DNA of 64,000 nucleotides, taken from contig NZ_CP038026.1 in NCBI RefSeq assembly GCF_004421005.1, positions 3,968,001 to 4,032,000 of the forward strand, given 5' to 3'. This stretch comes from Pseudoduganella plicata (GTDB lineage: Bacteria; Pseudomonadota; Gammaproteobacteria; Burkholderiales; Burkholderiaceae_D). Shown piece by piece: positions 29,531-38,847 of the stretch. Each line of letters opens with the position of its first letter. Positions within the stretch are counted from its first letter, which is position 1. Both the position numbers and the translations under genes were made by a program. The notes under the pieces are model-generated. The model saw only the letters and a program-made list of their open reading frames with translations. It was not told the origin of the DNA and did not search any database.

Positions 29531-30637
29531 TCAGATCCGCATCGGCATCACGACGTATTTGAAGTCGGGGTTTTCCGGGATCGAGATCAGCGCCGACGAA
29601 TTGGAGTCGCCCAGCGAGACGTTGACCTGATCGCACTTCAGGTTGTTCAGCACGTCCAGCAGGTACGTGACGTTGAAGCCGATGTCGATGTTGTCGCCGC
29701 CGTAGTCGATTTCCAGTTCCTCGACCGCTTCTTCCTGGTCCGCGTTGGTCGACGAGATCTTCAGCGAGCCGGGGCTGATGATGCAGCGCACGCCCTTGAA
29801 CTTATCGCTCGTCATGATGGCGGCGCGCTGCAGGGAGCGCAGCAGCTCGTCGCGGCTGATCGTGAAGTCGTTCTTGTAGCCCTTCGGGATCACGCGCGTG
29901 TAGTCGGGGAATTTGCCCTCGACCAGCTTCGAGATCAGTTCGATGTCCGTGAAGCCCAGCTTGACCTGGTTGGCGGCGATGTCCAGCTGGACCGGCTCGT
30001 CGTTCTCTTCCAGGAGGCGCTGCAGCTCGATGATCGTCTTGCGCGGGATGATGACTTCCTGGCGCTCGAATGCCTGCTCGGTTTTGACCTGGCAGAAGGC
30101 GAGGCGGTGGCCGTCGGTGGCCACGGCGATGACGTTCTCGCCGTCCAGCACCAGCAGCAGACCATTGAGGTAGTAGCGGATGTCCTGCTGGGCCATCGAG
30201 AAGTGGACCATGTTGAACAGGTGCTTCAGCGTCTTTTGCGGCAGCGTGAACGACGCGTTGAAGGCTTCCGCCTCCTGCACGGTCGGGAATTCCTCGGCGG
30301 CCAGCGTCTGCAGCGCAAAGCGCGATTTGCCGCTTTGTACCGTCAGGCGCTTGTTCAGGAGCGTCATCGTCACGTCGCCCGATTCGGGCAGCGCGCGCAG
30401 GATGTCGAGCAGCTTGCGCGCCGCGACGGTGGTACCCGCGACTTCCTCGTTCGCGCCGATGTTCGCATTGGTCGTGATCTGCACTTCCGTATCGGTGGAC
30501 AGGAACGAGACGGCTTCGCCTTCCTTGCGGATGAGGATATTGGCCAGAATCGGCATAGTGTGCCGACGCTCGACAATACCGCTCACGATCTGCAGTGGCC
30601 GGAGCAGCGTATCTCGGGTGGTTTTGACCAGTTGCAT
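29531..30637 (-). CDS. dnaN: DNA polymerase III beta sliding clamp
   Basis: A 368-residue clamp protein with the three-domain pattern of DnaN, beginning MQLVKTTRDTLLRPLQIVSG and ending KYVVMPMRI, the usual last motif. It forms a dimer ring that holds polymerase III on DNA. It lies 142 bases after dnaA and 70 bases before gyrB on the same strand. The gap toward dnaA holds an inverted repeat at 30733-30773, so dnaN may also have its own promoter. Confidence 0.98.
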   Translation of the reverse strand: MQLVKTTRDTLLRPLQIVSGIVERRHTMPILANILIRKEGEAVSFLSTDTEVQITTNANIGANEEVAGTTVAARKLLDILRALPESGDVTMTLLNKRLTVQSGKSRFALQTLAAEEFPTVQEAEAFNASFTLPQKTLKHLFNMVHFSMAQQDIRYYLNGLLLVLDGENVIAVATDGHRLAFCQVKTEQAFERQEVIIPRKTIIELQRLLEENDEPVQLDIAANQVKLGFTDIELISKLVEGKFPDYTRVIPKGYKNDFTISRDELLRSLQRAAIMTSDKFKGVRCIISPGSLKISSTNADQEEAVEELEIDYGGDNIDIGFNVTYLLDVLNNLKCDQVNVSLGDSNSSALISIPENPDFKYVVMPMRI

Positions 30638-30732
30638 AGATATCCTCGATAAAAATTAATGGCTAGACTGAGTTGTAATGCTAATTGCTGGGGGCGCAGT
30701 TGCAAAGGCCGAGGCGGCGCTCCAGGATGGCT

Positions 30733-30773
30733 GGGGTCAGACGGGGACGCCTGGTCCCGGCGGGTCTGACCCC
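30733..30773. repeat. Inverted repeat with GGGGTCAGAC arms between dnaA and dnaN
   Basis: GGGGTCAGAC (30733-30742) pairs exactly with GTCTGACCCC (30764-30773); the interior (GGGGAC and GTCCC) pairs further. It shares the GGGGTCAG core with the nested repeat at 541-613. It starts seven bases downstream of the dnaA stop, so it could also end or weaken dnaA transcripts before dnaN, though no T-run follows. Confidence 0.75.
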
Positions 30774-30779
30774 GTCCGG

Positions 30780-32231
30780 TCATCCCTTGAGAGTCTGCTC
30801 CAGCACGTGCAGTTCATGGTTGCACTCCGGGTTCTTGGTGCGGTCCTGCGCGATCTTCCTTACCGCGTGCAGCACGGTGGTGTGATCGCGCCCGCCAAAG
30901 AGCTCGCCGATCTCCGGCAGGCTCTTTTGCGTCAGCTCCTTGGCCAGGTACATCGCGATCTGGCGCGGCCGCGCGATGTTCGCCGGCCGGCGCTTCGAAT
31001 ACATGTCCGCGACCTTGATGTTGAAGAAGTCCGCGACCGTCTTCTGGATGTTCTCCACGCTGATCTGGCGGTTCTGCACCGACAGCAGATCCTTCAGCGC
31101 TTCCTTGACGATGTCGATCGAGATGTCCTTGCCGTGGAAGCGCGAGTACGCGAGGATCTTGCGCAGCGCCCCTTCCAGTTCGCGCACGTTCGAGCGCAGG
31201 TGCTTGGCCACGAAGAACGCCACGTCGTCGGACAAGGTCACGCCTTCCGACTTCGCTTTTTTAAGCAGGATCGCCACGCGCATTTCCAGCTCCGGCGGCT
31301 CGATCGCCACCGTCAGGCCTGAGTCGAAGCGCGAGATCAGGCGGTCGTCCATGCCCGTGATCTCTTTCGGATACGTGTCCGACGTGATGATGATCTGCTT
31401 CTTCGCCGCGATCAGCGCCTCGAACGCATAGAAGAACTCTTCCTGCGTGCGGCTCTTCCCGCCGAAGAACTGAATATCGTCGATCAGCAGCATGTCGAGC
31501 GAATGGTAGTAGTGCTTGAAGTCGTCGAAGCCCTTGCGCTGGTACGCCGTCACCACGTCGCGCACATACTGCTCGGCGTGGATGTAGCGGATGCGCGCGC
31601 CCGGTTGATCCGCCATCACCTGGTTGCCGATCGCATGGATCAAGTGGGTCTTGCCGAGGCCCACGCCGCCGTAGAAGAACAGCGGGTTGTACGACACGCC
31701 CGGATTGTTCGCCACCTGGATCGCGGCGGCGCGCGCCAGCTGGTTGGCCTTACCGGTCACGAAGCTGTCGAACGTCAGGTCCGTGTTGATGCGGCTTTGC
31801 TCGCGGCCGCGCGCGTTGGCGAAGTCGTTGGCCGGGCTCGGTGGCGCCGGCGGCATGTCGCCCATGCGGATATCGCCGGAGCGCACATCCTGCGCGGCTG
31901 CCGGCGCGGCGCCGTTGGCGGCACTGTTGCCGGTGCCGCCGCCGATGCCGCCGTTGACGGTGGGCGGCGAGACTTTGCGGCCCGGGTTGGTGCGCGGATC
32001 GAGGACGAACTGCACCTCCGTCGGCGCCTCCCAGTATTGCGATGCAAGGGCGGTGATGCGACTGGCGAACTGGGTCTTCACCCAGTCGAGCTTGAAGCGA
32101 TTGGGCGCAGCAATGCGCAGCTTGCCGTTCTCGTAATCGAGCGGCACAAGCGGTTTAATCCACGCGCTGAATTGTTGCGGCGTCAGCTCCAGTTCCAGTT
32201 GGGCGGAACAGGTCTGCCAGAAATTTTCCAT
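30780..32231 (-). CDS. dnaA: Chromosomal replication initiator DnaA
   Basis: A 483-residue initiator that binds DnaA boxes and opens the origin. Domain I starts [16 protein letters not shown]; a Gly/Ala/Pro-rich domain II spans about residues 95-150; the AAA+ domain has Walker [14 protein letters not shown] and Walker [12 protein letters not shown]; domain IV carries the DnaA signature [15 protein letters not shown]. The frame is open for 85 codons upstream of the ATG at 32231, but that extension has no family sequence and overlaps the origin region, so I use 32231. It diverges from rpmH across the origin. Confidence 0.98.
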   Translation of the reverse strand: MENFWQTCSAQLELELTPQQFSAWIKPLVPLDYENGKLRIAAPNRFKLDWVKTQFASRITALASQYWEAPTEVQFVLDPRTNPGRKVSPPTVNGGIGGGTGNSAANGAAPAAAQDVRSGDIRMGDMPPAPPSPANDFANARGREQSRINTDLTFDSFVTGKANQLARAAAIQVANNPGVSYNPLFFYGGVGLGKTHLIHAIGNQVMADQPGARIRYIHAEQYVRDVVTAYQRKGFDDFKHYYHSLDMLLIDDIQFFGGKSRTQEEFFYAFEALIAAKKQIIITSDTYPKEITGMDDRLISRFDSGLTVAIEPPELEMRVAILLKKAKSEGVTLSDDVAFFVAKHLRSNVRELEGALRKILAYSRFHGKDISIDIVKEALKDLLSVQNRQISVENIQKTVADFFNIKVADMYSKRRPANIARPRQIAMYLAKELTQKSLPEIGELFGGRDHTTVLHAVRKIAQDRTKNPECNHELHVLEQTLKG

Positions 32232-32839
32232 GAATCGTCTATCTAAAAGCAAAGGGAGGGCACCGGCCCCGATCAACCTGCTGCGCGTCATGCCGCGCCG
32301 CCGCAAAGCGGCCGCGACAATGGCTGGCGCACGCGGCAGGGGCGTCAACCGCCCGAAAACTGCCGCGTGTGCCGTTGCCGTTCCGGCGCCGCCGGGCCTT
32401 ACTGCTGAGCCCAGCCTGCGCTTCCCGGCAACATGTGCCACGCTTGCAACGGTTTCGCGAAACCTCCTGCGCGCCACACGTAACACGCTATTCTAACTCC
32501 GAACCCAACAAGTTATCCACAGGGTTGTTCCAAATTTTGCGTAAACTGCGTGCCGACAGCGGGGGACAAGCGTCCGTTGGCTGTTGACAAGCACCTTCCA
32601 AATGCTGATAATTCAGGGTTCCCCGCCCGTACTCCGTGATTGTTCACTATTTTTCACATTACGATCAGCGCGGATGAAGCGGGCGATGAGATTGGCCAGC
32701 TTGTGCCGGACGTGTGGGCATAAGTGCGCGAAATGTCATTGGCACCAATAACTGAAGGGATTGCTGACGTACATGCTGGTTTTCAGCGCTGTGCGACAGG
32801 CCCGATTTTGCATTTTTTTGCTTCTTTAGCGAGACCAAC
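32232..32839. other. oriC: Candidate replication origin (dnaA-rpmH intergenic region)
   Basis: A 608-base non-coding region between divergent dnaA and rpmH, the usual place of the origin in Burkholderiales. The half next to dnaA is GC-rich; 32490-32760 is relatively AT-rich, with one perfect DnaA box (32513-32521) and AT stretches such as TGATTGTTCACTATTTTTCA (32637-32656). Promoters for dnaA and rpmH must also be here but I cannot place them securely. Confidence 0.75.
32513..32521 (+). promoter_or_regulatory. DnaA box TTATCCACA
   Basis: A perfect consensus DnaA-binding 9-mer in the dnaA-rpmH gap. It is the only perfect copy I found in the region; weaker candidates such as TTTTTCACA near 32648 differ at two positions. 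Confidence 0.85.
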
Positions 32840-32974
32840 ATGAAACGTACTTACCAACCTTCCGTCGTGCGTCGCAAGCGCACCCACGGTTTCCGTGCTC
32901 GTATGGCTACCCGTGGCGGCCGTCAGGTTCTGAACGCACGCCGTGCAAAAGGCCGCAAGCGTCTGGCTGTATAA
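32840..32974 (+). CDS. rpmH: 50S ribosomal protein L34
   Basis: A 44-residue, strongly basic protein, beginning [20 protein letters not shown] and ending AKGRKRLAV: the complete, highly conserved L34 sequence of the large ribosomal subunit. It is the first gene of the rpmH-rnpA-yidD-yidC run to the right of the origin; rnpA starts 20 bases after its stop. Confidence 0.99.
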   Translation: MKRTYQPSVVRRKRTHGFRARMATRGGRQVLNARRAKGRKRLAV

Positions 32975-32993
32975 GCCAAAGCTTGCTTGCTGA

Positions 32994-33407
32994 GTGAACA
33001 GTCGTTCAAACAGCTCTTCAGGCGAAGGTTCCCACGACTTCGCGCGCGCTCGGCGCATCGTTAAAACGGATGAATTTTCATCCGTTTTTCGTTTGCGCCC
33101 GACCCAGAAAAGCGCGCATTTCGTGCTGTACACCCGCCAGAATCAGCTGCCACATGCGCGGCTGGGTGTCGTCGTTGCCAAACGGCTTGCGCCGCGCGCC
33201 GTCACGCGCAATACCATCAAACGCGTCACCCGCGAGCTGTTTCGCGTGACCGGCCTGCCGTCCATCGATTGCGTCGTACGCTTGTCGAAGGCGGTCAACA
33301 CCAAGGCCGGCCCGGCAACGACGGCAAAGCTGAAAGCGGAGCTGCGGGTCGAACTGACACGCCTGTTCGCCGCGCAGGCCGCCGTGCATGCCAGGGGACG
33401 CCAATGA
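32994..33407 (+). CDS. rnpA: Ribonuclease P protein component
   Basis: A 137-residue basic protein that binds the RNase P RNA and helps cut the 5' leader from precursor tRNAs. The RNR signature is visible as [21 protein letters not shown]. The GTG at 32994 gives about 17 residues before the conserved start ([18 protein letters not shown]), so a start slightly further in is possible. It overlaps yidD by four bases. Confidence 0.95.
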   Translation: MNSRSNSSSGEGSHDFARARRIVKTDEFSSVFRLRPTQKSAHFVLYTRQNQLPHARLGVVVAKRLAPRAVTRNTIKRVTRELFRVTGLPSIDCVVRLSKAVNTKAGPATTAKLKAELRVELTRLFAAQAAVHARGRQ

Positions 33408-33655
33408 AAACCCTGCTGTCATGGCTGCTGCGGGCTTACCAGGTCACCCTCAGTCCGCTGCTGGGACCACGCTGCCGCTTCTATCCCAGCTGCTCCAATT
33501 ATGCGATCGAGGCGCTGCGCGTTCATGGCGCGGGCCGGGGCAGCTGGCTTGCCGCACGCCGCATCTGCCGCTGCCACCCGTGGCATCCGGGCGGGTTCGA
33601 TCCCGTCCCGCCGCGGCAGTCTTCAACAACCGCTTGCGGTTGCAACCACTCCTGA
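33404..33655 (+). CDS. yidD: Membrane protein insertion efficiency factor YidD
   Basis: An 83-residue protein with the YidD pattern, three conserved cysteine sites in [15 protein letters not shown] and [15 protein letters not shown], after an amphipathic N-terminal helix ([18 protein letters not shown]). It assists membrane protein insertion together with YidC. The ATG overlaps the rnpA stop (ATGA) and yidC follows nine bases later. Confidence 0.95.
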   Translation: MKTLLSWLLRAYQVTLSPLLGPRCRFYPSCSNYAIEALRVHGAGRGSWLAARRICRCHPWHPGGFDPVPPRQSSTTACGCNHS

Positions 33656-33664
33656 TTTGACCCA

Positions 33665-35341
33665 ATGGATATCAACAAACGCACAATCCTGTGGATCGTC
33701 TTCGCTGTTTCGCTGGTCGCCCTGTGGAACGAGTGGATGATCTCGTCCGGCCAGCCCTCGATGTTCTCGCCGGCGAAGACCGCGACCACCGGCGCCAAGC
33801 CGGCCAACGCCAATAACGGCCTGCCGGCGCCGACCGGTACGGCCACCGTGGCCGGCGCCGCCGCCGTGCCGGGTACCGCCGCACCGTTCAAGAGCGAGGT
33901 CGTCACGATCACGACGGACGTCTTCAAGGTCGACATCGACACCCTGGGTGGCCAGATCAAGCGCCTGGAGCTGCTGAAGTTCAAGGACGGCATCGACCAG
34001 ACCCGCAACCAGCTGCTGTTCCAGCAAGGCGGCAACGGCCGCGTGTACCTGGCGCAGTCGGGTCTCGTCGGCGCCGCCGGCCTGCCGAACCACAATTCCG
34101 GCTTCACCGTTCGTCCGGGTCCGCGCACGCTGGATGCGTCCGGCCAGGTGCAAGTGGTGCTGGATGCGGAGCAGAATGGCGTCAGGCTGACCAAGACGTT
34201 CACGTTCCGCCGCGGCGATTACGTCATCGACATGCGCCACGACGTGACCAACATCGGTGCCGCGCCTGTGAAACCGGAGCTGTACATGCAGCTGGTCCAC
34301 GACGGCAACACGCCGGAAGGTTCGTCCTGGTTCAACTCGAGCTACACGGGACCGACCTTGTACACGGACGCCGACAAGTACCAGAAGCTCACCTTCGACA
34401 AGGTCGAGAAGGAAGACGCGGCCAAGCGTGAAAACCCGAATGCGCTGCCGGGCCACCCGACCAAGGCGGACAACGGCTGGGTCGCGATCTCGCAGCACTT
34501 CTTCGTCTCCGCACTGGTGCCACAGCCGAAGCAGATGCACGACATCTTCACGCGCAAGGTGGACACGAACACGTACGCCATCGGGGTCGTGCAGCCACTG
34601 GGCACGCTGGCGCCGGGCGCCACGGTGTCGAACAGCGCCAAGCTGTTCTCCGGCCCGCAGGACGAGCAGGCGCTGGTCAAGGTGTCGCCGGGCCTGGAGC
34701 TGGTCAAGGACTATGGCATGCTGACCATTATCGCCAAGCCGATGTACTGGGTCATGGAGAAGATCCACGACGCGCTGGGCAACTGGGGCTGGACGATCAT
34801 CGCCTTCACGATCCTGATCAAGCTGATTTTCTTCCCGCTGTCGGCCGCGAGCTATCGCAGCATGGCGCGCATGAAGGTCGTCACGCCGAAGATGACGGCC
34901 ATCCGCGAACGCCACAAGGGCGATCCGCAGAAGATGAACCAGGCGATGATGGAGCTGTACAAGACCGAGAAGATCAACCCGCTGGGCGGCTGTCTGCCGA
35001 TCCTCGTGCAGATGCCGATCTTTATCGCCCTGTACTGGGTGCTGAACAGCTCCGTTGAAATGCGCGGCGCGCCGTGGATGGGCTGGATCACCGACCTGAC
35101 GCGTCCCGACCCGTTCTTCATCCTGCCCGTGCTGTACGCGATCTCGATGTTCGTGACGATGAAGCTGAACCCGCAGCCGGCCGATCCGGCGCAGGCGAAG
35201 GTGATGCTGTTCATGCCGCTGATCTTCTCCGTCATGTTCCTGTTCTTCCCGTCCGGCCTCGTGCTGTACTGGGTCGTCAACAACCTGTTCTCGATCGCCC
35301 AGCAGTGGGTCATCACGAAGAAGATGGTGCCGAACGCGTAA
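33665..35341 (+). CDS. yidC: Membrane protein insertase YidC
   Basis: A 558-residue insertase of the inner membrane. It has an N-terminal membrane anchor (RTILWIVFAVSLVALWNEW), a large periplasmic beta domain (about residues 70-350), and the conserved C-terminal core with five membrane helices starting near NWGWTIIAFTILIKLIFFPL, including GGCLPILVQMPIFIALYWVL and the last helix SGLVLYWVVNNLFSIAQQW. It inserts membrane proteins alone or with Sec. A terminator follows at 35493. Confidence 0.98.
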   Translation: MDINKRTILWIVFAVSLVALWNEWMISSGQPSMFSPAKTATTGAKPANANNGLPAPTGTATVAGAAAVPGTAAPFKSEVVTITTDVFKVDIDTLGGQIKRLELLKFKDGIDQTRNQLLFQQGGNGRVYLAQSGLVGAAGLPNHNSGFTVRPGPRTLDASGQVQVVLDAEQNGVRLTKTFTFRRGDYVIDMRHDVTNIGAAPVKPELYMQLVHDGNTPEGSSWFNSSYTGPTLYTDADKYQKLTFDKVEKEDAAKRENPNALPGHPTKADNGWVAISQHFFVSALVPQPKQMHDIFTRKVDTNTYAIGVVQPLGTLAPGATVSNSAKLFSGPQDEQALVKVSPGLELVKDYGMLTIIAKPMYWVMEKIHDALGNWGWTIIAFTILIKLIFFPLSAASYRSMARMKVVTPKMTAIRERHKGDPQKMNQAMMELYKTEKINPLGGCLPILVQMPIFIALYWVLNSSVEMRGAPWMGWITDLTRPDPFFILPVLYAISMFVTMKLNPQPADPAQAKVMLFMPLIFSVMFLFFPSGLVLYWVVNNLFSIAQQWVITKKMVPNA

Positions 35342-35391
35342 TATGGTGCAGCCGAGCTCGTGTCCATGTCGGGGGCGGAGCAGGGGTTTCG

Positions 35392-35442
35392 TGGAGCGCA
35401 GCTCCATGCCTGCGTAGCGAGTGATGCCATGCATGGCATCAC
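35392..35442. repeat. Pair of palindromes after yidC
   Basis: Two hairpins lie side by side: TGGAGC-GCA-GCTCCA (35392-35406) and a perfect 22-bp palindrome GTGATGCCATG/CATGGCATCAC (35421-35442). The surrounding 35342-35470 has no coding potential and reads like a dispersed intergenic repeat unit. Confidence 0.6.
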
Positions 35443-35492
35443 TTCCTTCCACACCTGACCAGGGCACAACCCAGCCCTAGGCGCAACCAGCC

Positions 35493-35519
35493 AAACCCGT
35501 GCATCGCACGGGTTTTTTT
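35493..35519 (+). terminator. Factor-independent terminator between yidC and mnmE
   Basis: CCCGTGC (35496-35502) pairs with GCACGGG (35506-35512) around a three-base loop, extended by AAA/TTT, and followed by seven T. It should end the rpmH-yidC transcript just before mnmE. Confidence 0.9.
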
Positions 35520-35538
35520 ATTCCATTAAAATTCGTTC

Positions 35539-36912
35539 ATGAACCTCGATACCTCCCCATCGCCGCCATCGCCACCGCCCGGGACGCGGCGGCATCGGCG
35601 TCGTGCGCGCCTCCGGCAAAAACCTGCAGGGACTGGCGCAGGCGCTGTTCGGCGTCGCCCTCAAGCCCCGCCACGCCACGTTCATCCCGTTCAAGCAGGC
35701 CGACGGCACCTTGATCGACGAAGGGATCGCCCTGTACTTCAAGGGCCCGCACTCGTACACGGGCGAGGACGTCATCGAGCTGCAGGGCCACGGCGGCCCC
35801 GTCGTGCTGCAGATGCTGCTGCAGCGCGTGCTGGAGGCGGGGCAGGAGTTCAGTGTGCGCCTGGCCGAGCCGGGCGAATTCACGCGCCGCGCGTACATGA
35901 ACGACAAGCTCGATCTGGCCCAGGCCGAAGCGGTGGCCGACCTGATCGACGCATCGACGGAGGCAGCGGCGAAATCGGCGACGCAATCGCTGTCCGGCGC
36001 GTTCTCGAAAACCATCCACGCGCTGGTCGAACGCGTAACGCATCTGCGCATGCTGGTCGAGGCGACGCTCGACTTCCCGGAAGAGGAAATCGACTTCCTC
36101 GAAAAATCGGACGCGCGCGGCCAGCTGAAAGGGATCGTCGAGGCGCTGGACGCGGTGTTCCGCCAGGCGTCGCAAGGCGCGCTGCTGCGCGAAGGGTTGA
36201 ATGTCGTGCTGGTGGGGCAGCCGAATGTGGGCAAGTCGTCGCTGCTCAATGCACTGGCCGGGGCGGACGTCGCCATCGTCACGCCCATCGCGGGCACCAC
36301 GCGCGACAAGGTGACGGAAACGATCCAGATCGAAGGCATCCCGCTGAACATCATCGACACGGCCGGCATCCGCGGGCATGACGAGGCGGTCGACGTCGTA
36401 GAACGCATCGGCATCGAGCGCACCTGGGGGAGGTTGGCAAGGCGGACGTGATCCTGCACATGCTGGACGCGAACCACGGCCCCACGCGCGCGGACGAATC
36501 GATCCTGGCCGGCTTTCCGGCGGGCGTGCCGGTGCTGCGCATCTGGAACAAGATCGACCTGTCGGGACACAAGCCGTCGATCGACGCGTCGGTGGATGCG
36601 ACGCACATCTACCTGTCCGCGCACCAACACGAAGGCATCGACCTGCTGCGCGCTGAACTGCTGCGCATCGCCGGCTGGCAGCAGACGGGCGAATCGCTGT
36701 ACCTGGCGCGCGAACGCCACCTCGTCGCGCTGAAAAACGCGGCGCGCCACCTGGACCACGCCACTGCCCACGCCGCGCAGACGGATCAGTCGCTGGACCT
36801 GTTCGCCGAGGAGCTGCGGCTGGCGCAGACGCAGCTTTCCACGATTACCGGCGCGTTTTCTTCCGATGATTTGCTGGGGGTGATTTTCAGCCGGTTTTGT
36901 ATTGGAAAATAG
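35539..36912 (+). CDS. mnmE: tRNA modification GTPase MnmE, with three one-base contractions
   Basis: With MnmG it adds the carboxymethylaminomethyl group at U34 of certain tRNAs. The protein is plain across three frames: MNLDTSP, then IAAIATA, then [18 protein letters not shown] to GIERTWG, then [17 protein letters not shown] to the end FSRFCIGK, the conserved C-terminal CIGK. The breaks fall at CCCC 35555-35558, CCC 35578-35580 and GGGGG 36426-36430. One added base at each restores 458 residues, the normal length. The G domain has [20 protein letters not shown] and NKID. Three errors in a gene of such conserved function point to sequencing error, not decay. Confidence 0.9.
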
Positions 36913-37270
36913 TAGGTCGGCAAGTAATGCCCGGATGAAGCCGCACGACAGTGTCTACCCCAACAGTCTACTAGGCTTTCACCTACATGACGAAGATATC
37001 GTGCCGGCTCCAGCTCTGCGCACTACTGCGCTTGGAATCACGAATTTGTTACTACTGCCGACCTATGGCTACTACGATGAGGAAGTACTACCGTGCTGCA
37101 ATGCCCGCGCCTAGCCTTGACCACGTCAATGTTTAGACACTCGAGCGTCACTATGGCGCAACCACGCTAGTCTGCGAGCTAGTGGATGCGCTGTTTTTGG
37201 TCGCCGACCTCGGAATAGCCTGGCCATTTGATATATGATGCCATACTGAAATTCTACGCGGCGATGAATC
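36913..37270. other. Intergenic stretch at the left edge of the restriction island
   Basis: 358 bases between mnmE and the first hsdM. A 70-codon open frame (36902-37114) overlaps the mnmE end and has no recognisable sequence. Base composition falls here from the GC-rich host style. I see no tRNA, integrase or direct repeat marking an insertion site. Confidence 0.5.
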
Positions 37271-38847
37271 ATGTATCGAACCTATCAAAAAGATTTGCTG
37301 GACGAAAGCCTGCAAGTTCCGGAGCAAAAAATTTCAGGGCAAGAAAGGCAAGCAAGCGACCAAAAAACCACATTGGATCAGCTAGAAAGTCACTTATGGG
37401 AATCCGCCAACATTTTACGCGGTCCAGTGGATGCGGCTGACTTCAAGACGTACATCTTTCCCTTGCTGTTCTTTAAACGCATCTGCGACGTGTGGGACGA
37501 GGAATACCAGGAGATCGTCGATGACACTGGCGATGAACAACTGGCCTGGTTCCCAGAGTCGCACCGCTTCCAGGTCCCAGACGACTGCCATTGGAACGAT
37601 GTACGCAGCAAGGCCATCAACGTCGGTGCTGCCTTGCAGCGTGCCATGCGCGAGATCGAGAAAGCCAACCCGGAAAGCCTTTACGGTGTTTTCGGTGATG
37701 CGCAGTGGTCGAACAAGGACCGCCTGTCGGATGAGCTGCTCAAAGACTTGATCGAACATTTCTCTAAGCTGCCGTTCGGCAACAAGAACGTCGATTCGGA
37801 CCTGCTCGGCGACGCCTACGAGTACCTGATCAAGAAGTTTGCCGACGCCACGAACAAGAAGGCTGGCGAGTTCTACACCCCACGCAGTGTGGTGCGGCTG
37901 ATGATCGACATGCTCGACCCGAGAGAAGCCGAGACCATCTATGATCCGGCTTGCGGGACCGGCGGCATGTTGCTGGCCGCGGTGCAGCACGTCAAGGAGA
38001 TGCACGGCGATGTAAAGCGCCTATGGGGCAAGTTGTACGGACAGGAAAAGAACCTTACGACCTCCGCCATCGCTCGGATGAACTTGTTCCTGCATGGGAT
38101 TGAGGATTTTCAGGTAGTGCGCGGCGACACGTTGCGCAACCCGGCGTTCTTCGAAGGCGACGGGCTGGCCACCTTCGACTGCGTGATCGCGAATCCGCCG
38201 TTCTCGCTCGAAAAGTGGGGCGAGGAGCAGTGGCTGAACGATCCATTTGGCCGCAACTTTGCAGGTCTGCCCCATCATCGAGCGGTGACTTCGCGTGGGT
38301 GCAGCACATGGTCAAATCGATGGCCGACGTGACGGGCCGGATGGCTGTCGTGCTGCCTCAAGGCGCGCTGTTCCGCAAGGGGACGGAAGGCAGCATTCGT
38401 CAGACATTGCTCGAAATGGACCTGATCGAGGCCGTGATCGGGCTTGCACCCAACCTGTTCTACGGCACAGGCCTTGCTGCCTGTATCCTTGTCCTACGCA
38501 AGCGCAAGCCGGCACGGCACAAGAAGAAGGTCCTGATCGCCGATGCCTCACGCCTGTTCCGCCGCGGTCGCGCACAAAACTATCTCGAGCCCGAGCATGC
38601 GGCGAGCATCCTCGGTTGGTATCGCGGCTTCGCCAATGTGCAGGACGCGGTCCGGGTAGTGACCCTCGATGAGATCAAAGCCGAAGATTGGACGCTGAAC
38701 ATCTCGCGCTACGTGCTGCCGCCGCTGCAAGGCGACATTCCGCCGCTGACTGCCGCCATCGCGGCGTTCAAGGACGCGCTCACTCGTTGTCGCGATGCCG
38801 AAGCGCGACTTGAGCAGGTCATGACTGAAGGGGGATGGCTGCAATGA
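37271..38847 (+). CDS. hsdM: Type I restriction-modification methyltransferase subunit HsdM (first copy), one frame break
   Basis: N6-adenine methyltransferase subunit of a type I system. The HsdM N-terminal domain (LESHLWESANILRGPVDAADF, IFPLLFFKRICDVWDEEY) precedes the SAM site YDPACGTGGMLLAAV and catalytic NPPF (CVIANPPFSLEKWG). The frame breaks at the CCCC run 38270-38273: NFAGLP is followed in the next frame by SSSGDFAWVQHMVKSM, and one added C gives 525 residues. Members of this family have exactly this PPSSSGDFAWVQHM passage. It overlaps a second hsdM by four bases. The break could be assembly error or, less likely, phase variation. Confidence 0.88.

Noticed and set aside
32648-32656. 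TTTTTCACA as a second DnaA box
   Set aside because: Two mismatches to the consensus; too weak to call from sequence alone.
35539-36912. mnmE as a true pseudogene
   Set aside because: Apart from three one-base contractions at C/G runs the coding sequence is fully conserved through the C-terminal CIGK, with no substitutions of key residues, which does not fit decay.
36902-37114. A 70-codon frame after mnmE
   Set aside because: Begins inside the end of mnmE, has no ribosome site and no recognisable sequence.
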